Shown: in pieces, positions 36,938 through 47,215 of the stretch | Layout of the letters: the number at the start of each line of letters is the position of its first letter | How positions within the stretch are numbered: position 1 is the first letter of the stretch | From: Aegilops tauschii subsp. strangulata | Taxonomy: Eukaryota > Streptophyta > Magnoliopsida > Poales > Poaceae | NCBI RefSeq assembly: GCF_002575655.3 | Contig: NC_053037.3 | Span: forward strand, 145,959,207 to 146,023,206 | Length of the DNA stretch: 64,000 bases | Direction of reading: 5' to 3' | Translations under genes and position numbers: made by a program | The notes under the pieces: generated by a model | Told to the model about the DNA's origin: nothing | Database searches by the model: none | The model's input: the letters and a program-made list of their open reading frames with translations, nothing else

Positions 36938-37448
36938 CTAATGGGTGGTGTACAACTCATGGCGAAGAGCTCGGTTAGCTCGATCCAGCCCATCAGCATG
37001 CAGAACTAGGTTCTGATGGTAGAAGGGCTCGCGCGTGATAGTGGAGTAGGCAGCAGTGTAGTATCCCTCCGCACCAACATCCAATGCGATAGCAATGTGC
37101 CCGAAAGGGGAGGTGTCCAACTCCCGATACTCTCCACGAAGACGTGTCAGAGCAGCATAAGCAGCATCGAGGACTGCCATATCGATGGTCACTCCAACAC
37201 CATGAGCAGTGCAGCACAGTAGTGGAGTCATACTCCCGAGAGTAGAGGTGGACGATGGCACGATACTGCTCCTGGTTAAAGTCCTGGTACTCCTTGAAGA
37301 CAGTGTACTCAGGGTGCCAGCGATAACCCAGATAGGTCATCATCTCAGCTAGCACAGTAGGTGAGCCCGAGGCACCAATGGCCGTCGTGTGGCGCACGAC
37401 CTGCCTCGTGGGTTCCATCTGAAAACAAAGATGTTTCAAAGGAGTCAA
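36938..37448 (-). pseudogene. Extra ORF between primer site and gag of the chromovirus
   Basis: Two overlapping minus-strand frames share a broken protein: 37448-37225 (with MEPTRQVVRHTTAIGASGS and EMMTYLGYRWHPEYTVF) and 37240-36938 (with GVGVTIDMAVLDAAYAALTR and GYYTAAYSTITREPFYHQN). A single frameshift near 37230 separates them. After a TAG at 36938-36940 the frame stays protein-like down to about 36745. The ATG at 37416-37418 is preceded directly by CTTTGTTTTCAG, which resembles an intron acceptor, so a spliced 5' leader is possible. I recall similar anonymous proteins from grass genomes but know no domain or function. The position, upstream of gag, is not part of the standard chromovirus plan. 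Confidence 0.6.
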
Positions 37449-37737
37449 ACGATAGTGTGGGTATTGTTCAAAATACTATTCTAAGGAACAACTAAGGCTT
37501 ATCCAACTTTGGGGTGAATGTGGTCACGGGATCCTAATGTTAGAGTTAGTAAATTCGTTTAACCTGAGTAGAAGAGAGTTCAGAGTCCCGGAGTAAAGAT
37601 CGAGGAGTAAAAGATCCTAGTACCACCCAATGGCGACGTGGGCCCGTAAGACACACAGCCATGTTAGTAAAAGTTTTTGCAATGTCTAGACTCGACTTCG
37701 GCCAAGGAGTGTGGAAGGGGGATTCCTACAGGCAGTC

Positions 37738-37752
37738 GGCTCTGATACCAAC
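37738..37752 (-). other. Primer-binding site, initiator-Met type
   Basis: The element strand reads GTTGGTATCAGAGCC next to the LTR at 37754; TGGTATCAGAGCC is the standard primer site for initiator Met tRNA. Confidence 0.9.
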
Positions 37753-37753
37753 T

Positions 37754-40700
37754 TGTGACGCCCCCGATTCAATCGTACACTAATCATGCACGCAAACGTG
37801 TACGATCAAGATCAGGGACTCACGGGAAGATATCACAACACAACTCTAAAAACATAAATAAGTCATACAAGCATCATAATACAAGCCAGGGGCCTTGAGG
37901 GCTCGAGCACAAGTGCTCGATCATAGACGAGTCAGGGGAAGCAACAATATCTGAGTACAGACATAAGTTAAACAAGTATGCCTTAAGAAGGCTAGCACAA
38001 ACTGGGATACAGATCCTGGTCGTCGGCGGCGGCCTGCACGTAGTAGTAGGCACGCTCGGTGTAGTAGGGGTCGTCGTCAACGGTGGCGTCTAGCTCCGGG
38101 GCTCCAACCTCTGGTTGCGACAACCAGGTAAAAAGGAAAGGGGGAAAAGAGGGAGAAAGCAACCGTGAGTACTCATCCAAAGTACTCGCAAGCAAGGATC
38201 TACACTACAATGCATGGGTATCTGTGTAAAGGGGCAATATCGATGGACTGAACTGCAGAATGCCAGAATAAGAGGGGGATAGCTAGTCATGTCGAAGACT
38301 ACGCTTCTGGCAGCCTCCATCTTGCAGCATGTAGAAGAGAGTAGATGGTAAGTTCACCAAGTATCATCGCATAGCATATTCCTACCCGGCGATCCTCTCC
38401 TCGTCGCCCTGTTAGAGAGCGATCACCAGGTTGTATCTGGCACTTGGAAGGGTGTGTTTTATTAAGTATCCGGTTCTAGTTCTCATAAGGTCAAGGTACA
38501 ACTCCAAGTCGCCCTGTTACCGAAGATCACGGCTATTCAAATAGATAAACTTCCCTGCAGGGGTGCACCACATTACTCGACATGCTCGATCCCCTTTGGC
38601 TGGACACACTTTCCTGGGTCATGCTCGGCCTCGGAAGATCAACACGTCGCAGCCCTACCTAGGCACAACAGAGAGGTCAGCACGTCGGTCTAAATCCTAT
38701 GGCGTAGGGGTCTGGGCCCATCGCCCATTGCACACCTGCACGTTGTGCACGCGGCCGGAAGCAAACCTAGCCTCCCTAATACAAGAGCAGGCATTCCAGT
38801 CCAATCCGGCGCGCGCCGCTCAGTCGCTGACGTCACGAAGGCTTTGGCTGATACCACGACGCCAGTTGCCCATATCTTGTCCCACGTGGCGTTTAGTGCG
38901 TATAAGGTCAACGACCCAACTCAGATCAAATACCAAGATCTTGTTAAGCGTGTTATTATGAAGTAGCCGTGGATGCCGACCAGGGCCAGGCCCACCTCTC
39001 ACCTAGGTGGTCTCAACCTGCCCTGTCGCTCCGCCGCAAAGGTTTACTCAAAGGGCCGTCAGGACAAACGTCCTTTCGGTCCCAATCCGTGAATCACTCG
39101 TGGGTACTCTACGAGCCGACCCGACTTTAGTCACCACAGGTATCATAAATTATGTATATAAGTCTATACCCGTGATCACCTCCCGAGTGATCACGGCCCG
39201 ATAGCATAGCATGGCAGACAGACAAGAATGTAGGGCCACAGATGGAATACTAGCATCCTACACTAAGCATGTAGGATTGCAGGTAAAGGTAACAACAGTA
39301 GTAGCAAGGAGAGGCTATGCATCAGGATAGGATTAACGGAAACCAGTAACATGCTACACAACTATAATGCAAGGAGTAGAGTAAGAATAGGCGATATCTA
39401 GTTATCAAGGGGGGGGGCTTGCCAGGTTGCTCTAGCAAGAAGGAGGGGTCGTCAACACAGTAGTCGATCTGGGTAGCAGCGGCGTCGGTCCCGGAGTCTA
39501 GCGAGAGAAGAGGGGGAAGAAACAATAAATATAATGCAAACATATGCATGACGATGCATGACATGACAATGAGTGTTGCTAGGGGTGCCCAAGCGCGGTA
39601 GTAGGTGATACCGGCGAAGGGGGGAAACATCCGGGAAAGTATTCCCGGTGTTCCACGTTTTCGGACAAATGAACCGAAGGGGGAAAGTTGCGATTTTCTA
39701 TGCTAGGCATGTGTGGCGGACGAACGGGTTGCGTATCCGGATTCGTCTCGTCGTTCTGAGCAACTTTCATGTAGAAAACATTTTCATCTAAGCTACGGTT
39801 TATTTTCTATGTTTTTCTAAAGTTTTAATATTTATCTGAATTTATCTAAATTAATAGAAATGGAATTATGACATCAGCATTGCATGGGGATGACGTCAGC
39901 AGTCAACACACTGGTTGACTGGTCAAAATGACTAGTGGGGCCCACTCGTCATAGACAGTGGGGCTAACAAAGGTTTATTTTAATTAGACTGAGTTAATTA
40001 GCAGTAGGGCCCCACGTGTCAGCGACTGTTTAGGTTAATTAATTAGTTTTGTTTATAAAAACGTTTTAATTAGTTTAATTACGCGGTGGGGCCCGCATGT
40101 CAGTGCCACTAGGCTGCCTAGTCAGCAGTTGACTGGGTCAACCCAGTCAACTGGGCCACCAGGGCCCACTGGCCAGCGACTCAGGGGTGGGGCCCGCTTA
40201 GCCACGTCGGCGGACGGCGCCGGAGCAACACCGGCGAGTCAAAACGCGGCGGCGCGGCTCGGGAGGTGGTCGGAAAACACGTACAGGGCACCGTTCGTCG
40301 AGTTTTCAGGCGCGTTCGAAAGCTACGGCTGCGCCACGTCCAACGGTGGTGGTTGTGGCGGCAGGGGTGACCGGAATCGAGCACGGCGAGCTCATCGGCG
40401 GACGACCGGAGTCGGGCGCGAGAGGAAACGGCGACGCAACACGTTAGCAAGCGAACTGAGAGGCCAGGCGAGACGTACATGAGGGGTGAATGCAACGGGC
40501 GCCCGTGACCATTTGGTCACCGGAGGCACGCCGGCGACGAGCGCAGGCGGCAGCGCGTTCGGGCGCTCAACGAGCTAGGGCATAGGGGCCATGGGGAAGC
40601 GCATGCACGTGTGCGTTGGGTTCCTGGAAGCGCCAGGAGCACGGTGACAGGCTCGGGCGAGCATGACGACGGCTGTGGCGACGGCCACGAGCTCGTCGGC

Positions 40701-41665
40701 GGCGGACAGAAAACGGGTGCGGTGGCAAGCTAGCTACAGCGCGCGAGGAAGCTAACGGAGAGGAGCGGGAGGTGGAGGAGCTCACCGAGCGGCACACACG
40801 GTGGCCCTTGGGGGTTTAAGCAGCACAGGGCGTCGCCGGAGTTGGTGAAGAGCGGCGGCGAAGCTCGTCGGAGCAGAGGAGGAAGACAGCAGCGTCATGG
40901 GTGTTGCGGTGGCTCCGAACTCCGACGGGGTGCACCAGTCAAAACAGCGGACGACGGCGGCCCTTGGAGACACAGTGGGGCGGCGAGGTGGGCACGGTGG
41001 CCGTGCCTAGGCCGGAGCCATGGTGGTGGTGGCGCTCGGATGCGATGGGGAAGGAGAAGCGGCGAGGTGGATCTGAGGGGAGAGGAGGCGTAGGGGCCGA
41101 GAGGGAGAGCGGGGGTGAGTGGGAGATGGGATCGAGGAGGCAGGGGCGTGGTGGCCTTATCCCCTCCCGGCGTCGGTGCCGGCGAGGCGGTCGGGCGGGG
41201 ACGCGCCCCTGTTCCGACCCTGGTCGGGGGAACAGGGAAGGGGAGAGAGCGACCGGGGGAATGGGGGAGTGTGTTGGGTCGGCCGGATGGGCCAGGTGGG
41301 CCGGCCTGGCTATGAGCTGGGCCGCCTGGTCCAGTGGGGGGGGAGGGGGTTGGCTGCCTTTTTTCGTATTTGTTTGTTTTTGGTTTTATTCTTTTTTCTT
41401 TATTTCATTTTCCTTTTCTGTTTTAATTCAATTTACAATATTTATGCATTCTGTAAAAGTGTGTTTCCTTCACCTTAAATACCTAGGCATTACTTGGCAC
41501 ACTCTGAACATTTTAGTTTTGATGTTTGAAAACTTTTATCGTTTGCCATATTTTGAATTTGATTTTTGAACCGGTTTAGAACTAACGCGAGATTATCAAC
41601 AGTAACGGAGGTGATGTGGCATCATTAGCAGAGTTTCACTGCAGCTTAATTATCCGGGCGTTACA
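37754..41665 (-). repeat. 5' LTR of the chromovirus
   Basis: It starts TGTGACGCCCCCGATT and ends CGGGCGTTACA on the + strand, 3912 bp. Relative to the 3' LTR it lacks about 44 bp near 38013, accounting for most of the length difference. Confidence 0.93.
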
Positions 41666-41670
41666 ATAGA

Positions 41671-42913
41671 CCCGGGGGCCATAGGTTTCACTAGTGGCTT
41701 CTCTCAAGATAGCATAATCTACGGTGGGTGAACAATTACTGTCGAGCAATTGATAAAAAAGCACATAATTATGAGAATATCTAGGCATGATCATGTATAT
41801 AGGCATCACGTCCGTGACAAATAGACCGAAACGATTCTGCATCTACTACTATTACTCCACACATCGACCGCTATCCAGCATGCATCTAGAGTATTAAGTT
41901 CATAAGAACAGAGTAACGCATTAGGCAAGATGACATGATGTAGAGGGATAAACTCAAGCAATATGATATAAACCCCATCTTTTTATCCTCGATGGCAACA
42001 ATACAATACGTGCCTTGCTGCCCCTGCTGTCACTGGGAAAGGACACCGCAAGATTGAACCCAAAGCTAAGCACTTCTCCCATTGCAAGAAAGATCAATCT
42101 AGTAGGCCAAACCAAACTGATAATTCGAAGAGACTTGCAAAGATATTAAATCATGCATATAAGAATTCAGAGAAGAATCAAATATTGTTCATAGATAATC
42201 TTGATCATAAACTCACAATTCATCAGATCTCGACAAACACAACGCAAAAAGAATTACATCGAATAGATCTCCAAGAGAATTGAGGAGAACTTTGTATTGA
42301 GATGCAAAGAGAGAGAAGAAGCCATCTAGCTAATAACTATGGACCCGAAGGTCTGTGGTAAACTACTCACACATCATCGGAGAGGCTATGGTGTTGATGT
42401 AGAGGCCTTCCGTGATCGATTCCCCCTCCGGCGGAGCGCTGGAAAAGGCCCCAAGATGGGATCTCACGGGTACAGAAGGTTGCGGCGGTGGAAATAGGGT
42501 TTCGTGGTGCTCCTGGATGTTTTCAGGGTATATGAGTATATATAGGCGAAAGAAGTAGGTCGGTGGAGCCACGAGGGGCCCACGAGGGTGGGGGCGTGCT
42601 TACCCCCTTGGGTGCGCCCTCCTACCTCGTGGCCGCCTCGTTGCTTCCTTGACGTCCACTCCAAGTCTCCTGGATTGCGTTTGTTCCAAAAACGATCCTC
42701 GCGAAGGTTTCATTCCGTTTGGATTCCGTTTGATATTCCTTTTCTGCGAAACACTGAAATAGGCAAAAAACAGTAATTTGCACTGGGCCTTTGGCTAATA
42801 GGTTAGTCCCAAAAATAATATAAAAGTGCATAATAAAGCCCATTAAACATCCAAAAAAGATATTATAATAGCATGGAACAATCAAAAATTATAGATACGT
42901 TGGAGACGTATCA
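41671..42913 (-). repeat. 5' LTR of the Athila-like element, second segment
   Basis: It resumes at CCCGGGGGCCATAGG after the chromovirus and the repeated ATAGA (41666-41670), and ends GGAGACGTATCA. The two segments add up to 1584 bp against 1572 bp for the intact LTR. Confidence 0.93.
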
Positions 42914-42918
42914 GCCAT

Positions 42919-43872
42919 ATCTGCATATGCTAGGCTCGTCAAGTTTAACCCGAGTATTCTGCGTGTGCAAAACTGGCTTGCACCCGTTGTATGTGAACAT
43001 AGAGCTTATCACACCCGATCATCACGTGGTGTCTCGGTACAACGAACTGTCGCAACGGTGCATACTCAGGGAGAACACTTATACCTTGAAATTTAGTGAG
43101 AGATCATCTTATAATGCTACCGCCATACTAAGCAAAATAAGATGCATAAAGGATAAACATCACATGCAATCAATATAAGTGATATGATATGGCCATCATC
43201 ATCTTGTGCCTTTGATCTCCATCTCCAAAGCACCGTCATGATCACCATCGTCACCGACTTGACACCTTGATCTCCATCGAAGCATCGTTGTCGTCTCGCC
43301 AACTATTGCTTCTACGACTATCGCTACCGCTTAGTGATAAAGTAAAGAAATTACATGGCGATTGCATTTCATACAATAAAGCGACAACTATAAGGCTCCT
43401 GCCAGTTGCCAATAACTTTTACAAAACATGATCATCTCATACAACAATTTATATATCATCACGTCTTGACCATATCACATCACATCATGCCCTGCAAAAA
43501 CAAGTTAGACGTCCTCTACTTTGTTGTTGCAAGTTTTACGTGGCTGCTACGGGCTTAGCAAGAACCGTTCTTACCTACGCATCAAAAACCACAACGATTT
43601 TTCGTCAAGTGTGCTGTTTTAACCTTCAACAAGGACCGGGCGTAGTCACACTCGATTCAACTAAAGTTGGAGAAACATACACCCACTAGCCACCTGTGTG
43701 CGAAGCACGGCGGTAGAACCAGTCTCATGAACGCGGTCATGTAATGTCGGTCTAGGCCGCTTCATCCAACAATACCGTCGAATCAAAGTATGATATGCTA
43801 GTAAGCAGTATGACTATTATCGCCCACAACTCTTTGTGTTCTACTCGTGCATATAACATCTACGCATAGACC
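42919..43872 (-). other. Copia 3 leader, part next to the 5' LTR
   Basis: This continues the leader after the insertion, starting ATCTGCATATGCTAGG as in Copia 2. No supported gene is present. Confidence 0.85.
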
Positions 43873-43887
43873 TGGCTCGGATGCCAC
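43873..43887 (-). other. Primer-binding site of Copia 3
   Basis: The element strand reads GTGGCATCCGAGCCA next to the 5' LTR, a variant of the initiator-Met primer site, identical to that of Copia 2. Confidence 0.7.
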
Positions 43888-45618
43888 TGTTGGGGAACGC
43901 AGTAATTTCAAAAAAATTCCTATGATCACGCAAGATCTACCTAGATGATGCATAGCAACGAGCGGGGAGAGTGTGTCCACGTACCCTCGTAGACCGAAAG
44001 CGGAAGCGTTTTATCAACGCGGTTGATGTAGTCGTACGTCTTCATGATCCGACCGATCCTAGCACCGAACGTACGGCACCTCCGTGTTCAGCACACGTTC
44101 AGCTCGATGACGTCCCTCGTACTCTTCATCCAGTTGAGGCCGAGGGAGAGTTCCGTCAGCACGATGGCGTGGCGACAGTGATGATGAAGTTACCGGCGCA
44201 GGGCTTCGCCTAAGCACTACGACGATATGACCGAGGTGTGTAACTATGAATGGGGGCACCGCACACGGCTAAAAGATCAACTTGTGTCTAAGGGGTGCCC
44301 CATCCCCCGTATATAAAGGAGGGGAGGAGGAGGCCGGCCGACCCTAGGGGGCGCGCCCAAGGAGGGGAGTCCTACTAGGACTCCAAGTCCTAGTAGGATT
44401 CCACCAAGAGGGAGAGAGGGGGAAGGAAGGAAGAGGGGGAAGGGAATGAAAGGGGGGCGCCGCCCCCTTCCCCTAGTCCAATTCGGACCCAAGGGGGGGT
44501 GCGCATGGCCAGCCCGTCCTGGCCCTTCCTCTCTTTCCACTAAGGCCCTAGAGGCCCATTAGTTCCCCCGGGGGGTTCCGGTAACCCCTTCGGCTCTCCG
44601 GTTTTACCCGAAACTCTCCGGAACACTTCCGGTGTCCGAATGTAACCTTCCAATATATGAATCTTTATGTCTCGACCATTTTGAGACTCCTCGTCATGCC
44701 CGTGATCTCATCCGGGACTCCGAACAACCTTCGGTCATCAAATCACATAAACTCATAATACAAATCGTCATCGAACGTTAAGCGTGCGCTCCCTATGGGT
44801 TCGAGAACTATGTAGACATGACCGAGACACATCTCCGGTCAATAACCAATAGCGGAACCTGGATGCTCATATTGGCTCCTACATATTCTATGAAGATCTT
44901 TATTGGTCAACCCGCATAACAACATACGATGTTCCCTTTGTCATCGGTATGTTACTTGCCCGAGATTCGATCGTCGGTATCCTCATTCCTAGTTTAATCT
45001 TGTTACCGGCAAGTCTCTTTACTCGCTCCGTAATGCATCATGCCGCAACTAACTCATTAGTCACATTGCTTGCAAGGCTTATAGTGATGATCATTACCGA
45101 GAGGGCCCAGAGATACCTCTCCGATACACGGAGTGACAAATCCTAATCTCGATCTATGCCAACTCAACAAACACCATCGGAGACACCTGTAGAGCATCTT
45201 TATAATCACCCAGTTATGTTGTGACGTATGATAGCACACTAAGTGTTCCTCCGGTATCCGGGAGTTGCATAATCTCATAGTCATAGGAACATGTATAAGT
45301 CATGAAGAAAGCAATAGCAACAAACTAAACGATCATAGTGCTAAGCTAACGGATGGGTCTTGTCCATCACATCATTCTCTAATGATGTGATCCCGTTCAT
45401 CAAATCGCAACACATGTCTATGGCTAGGAAACTTAACCATATTTGATTAACGAGCTAGTCAAGTAGAGGCATACTAGGGACACTCTGTTTGTCTATGTAT
45501 TCACACATGTACTAAGTTTCCGGTTAATACAATTCTAGCATGAATAATAAACATTTATCATGATATAAGGAAATATAAATAACAACTTTATTATTGCTTC
45601 TAGGGCATATTTCCTTCA
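43888..45618 (-). repeat. 5' LTR of Copia 3
   Basis: It runs from TGTTGGGGAACGCAG to ATTTCCTTCA on the + strand, 1731 bp, and pairs with 16194-17920. Target copy CTTGC follows at 45619. Confidence 0.95.
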
Positions 45619-46241
45619 CTTGCACTATCATACCTGAGGCCGTGGCGTCTCAAGATCTCTGGATCTGGCACTCTTTCTTTGTCATGGCCGGATCACACAA
45701 TGATATCAACGTGCTTCAGCGCTCGCTGGTGTTTGCTAGGCTTGCCGAAGGCAATAGCCCACCGGTGAACTTTACTATCAACGGCCACAACTACGACAAA
45801 GAATACTACCTGGGTGACGGTATCTATCCTCAGTGGACCACTATTGTGAAGACAATCCCCAACCCTGTCGGTGAGAAGAGGAAAAGATTTGCCCAAGAGC
45901 AAGAGAGTGCTAGGAAAGACGTCAAGCGTGCCTTTGGTGTTTTGCAATTTTGATGGGGCATCGTTCGGTATCCTACTAATACTTGGAGCACGCAGAAATT
46001 ATGGGAGGTGATGACTGCTTGTGTGATCATGCACAATATGATCGTAGAAGATGAGCGCCCGGAACGTCTGTACGATCAAGGGTTTCAGTTTCAGGGTGAG
46101 AATGTTGTGCCTGAGTATGGAGGAGCAGCAACGTTTGAACAGTTCACCCAATTTTATCATGACTTGCGTGATTGGGAAACTCACATGCAACTGCAAAATA
46201 ATTTGGTTGAGCATATGTGGGCTCATGTTGGCAACCAATAG
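45619..46241 (+). pseudogene. PIF/Harbinger transposase pseudogene, downstream half
   Basis: This continues the same gene after the 29.4 kb Copia nest; the repeated CTTGC at 45619-45623 is the target duplicate. It reads EAVASQDLWIWHSFFVMAGS, then YYLGDGIYPQW, which holds the second catalytic Asp. The third catalytic position, normally Glu in the RKDVERAFG motif, is Lys here (AAG at 45924-45926). A TGA at 45951-45953 interrupts the same frame, which then runs on to a stop at about 46239-46241 after NNLVEHMWAHVGNQ. The stop, the lost Glu, the upstream frameshift and the insertion together make it inactive. Confidence 0.9.
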
Positions 46242-47038
46242 ATGTATCTTTTTTATTCAGTTTGCAAAAACTATGTGAGACATTTTTACTTTTATTCGGC
46301 TTGTAAAACTGTGCTATTTTATTCGGTTGAAACTATGTTATTTATTTGGTTCTGGACTATATGTTTGAATGTAAAAGTTGTGTGTGAAACAATGCAAAAA
46401 AAATAGGCTATTTGTTGAAAAAGGGCGGCGAGCCGGCCACGCCGGCACATATAGTGTTGGGCGCTGCAGACCTAAATCTAAAACAGGGCGGGTTTCGAAC
46501 GGACGGTCGACCCAAACGGATAAAAAAACCGAAAAAATTATTGTTCGTTTGGGTCGGTGTGTTAGAGTTGCTTTTACAGGACCGGAACAAGGACAACCAT
46601 GTATGTATGAGTACGTATTACACATATTCAGTATGCATGACGAAGCTGTGTCCTGTCCATCTAAAATAGTGTGTCTTTTGTCATTTAAAGTGCTATAAGA
46701 ATCTCTTTCAGTGCCAGGGCAACCATGTGCGGTACCTTGTTTTTTTTTCGATAAATGTTCACTATCTTATGACGAGACACATCTTCAAATAAACGAGGCC
46801 TCATTAACATCCAGATCTAGTGATGCTGCCAAATGACCATGGTCCCTCGCATACGCCGAAATACATACACGACCCAGCGCTAACGGCCAGGATAGCACGG
46901 TACCCACGCGTACGGCGGCACAGGCACACAACCTGCTCTCGTTACATATCTCTGCCAACCTGCTCGTTCAACACCAATTTCCACTGCCGATTGTTTAGAA
47001 AAAAATAAAACCACTGGCGACGAGGAGGTCGCTCGACA
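46242..47038 (+). other. Harbinger 3' end and upstream region of the reductase gene
   Basis: After the transposase stop the sequence is AT-rich. It then carries GACCCAAACGG and CGTTTGGGTCGG (about 46510-46558), inverted with respect to each other. GTTAGAGTTGCTTTTA at 46560-46575 looks like a Harbinger end, with a possible 3 bp TTA target; I could not find the left partner, because Copia 2 lies there. The remaining bases, to 47038, form the 5' flank of the reductase gene. I see no convincing TATA box. Confidence 0.4.
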
Positions 47039-47215
47039 ATGAGCAGGATACTGGTGATTGGCGGGACGGGGAACATCGGGCAGCACCTTGTGACTGCGAG
47101 CCTCAACGCCGGCCACCGGACGGCCGTGCTCGTCCGCCCTGCCACCGTCGCACCCGACTCCGACAAGGCGAAGCTCTTGAACTCCCTCGAGACCCGTGGA
47201 GTCAGCGTTGTCTAC
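47039..47215 (+). CDS. Reductase gene, exon 1
   Basis: It encodes residues 1-59, from the ATG in CGACAATGAGC to GVSVVY, followed by GTACGC. It is GC-rich, like other grass genes, and unlike the surrounding repeats. The intron after it is 117 bp. Confidence 0.9.

Larger units (their letters stand above)
27983..41665 (-). mobile_element. Chromovirus (Gypsy, Tekay/Del-like), complete with 3.9 kb LTRs
   Basis: The 13683 bp element lies on the minus strand with target duplication ATAGA on both sides. Two LTRs of 3946 and 3912 bp, an initiator-Met primer site, a polypurine tract and a gag-pol with a C-terminal chromodomain identify it as a chromovirus, closest to the Tekay/Del clade by gag and chromodomain type. 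It is inserted in the right LTR of the Athila-like element, which makes it the innermost and youngest layer; a 260-base LTR sample shows about 2 percent substitutions. An extra ORF precedes gag. Stops and frameshifts in pol prevent autonomous function. Confidence 0.93.
22183..42913 (-). mobile_element. Athila-lineage non-autonomous Gypsy element (Sabrina/Fatima-like)
   Basis: Read on the minus strand, the LTR starts TGATACGTCTCCAACGTATC, a start I associate with the Sabrina/Fatima group of Triticeae Gypsy elements. Its features are a tRNA-Asp primer site, a polypurine tract GCTTGGGGATGCT and the target duplication GCCAT (22178-22182 and 42914-42918). The internal region is only 3887 bp (23755-27641) and lacks protease, reverse transcriptase, RNase H and integrase, so it could move only with proteins from another copy. 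The right LTR is split by the chromovirus. LTR differences in a 150-base sample were about 3 percent. The assignment to one family over its relatives is uncertain. Confidence 0.88.
16194..45618 (-). mobile_element. Copia LTR retrotransposon 3 (BARE/WIS/Angela type), complete but interrupted
   Basis: Both LTRs, the primer-binding site, the polypurine tract and the 5 bp target duplication CTTGC (16189-16193 and 45619-45623) are present. The span is 29425 bp. Removing the Athila-like insertion and its duplicated 5 bp leaves 8689 bp, the normal size for this family. The element sits inside the Harbinger transposase gene. The first 200 or so bases of its two LTRs differ at about a dozen sites, mostly transitions, so it is the oldest layer of this nest. 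Confidence 0.95.

Noticed and set aside
36784..37222. + strand frames in the chromovirus leader
   Set aside because: They are shadows of the better minus-strand extra ORF and show no protein-like features.
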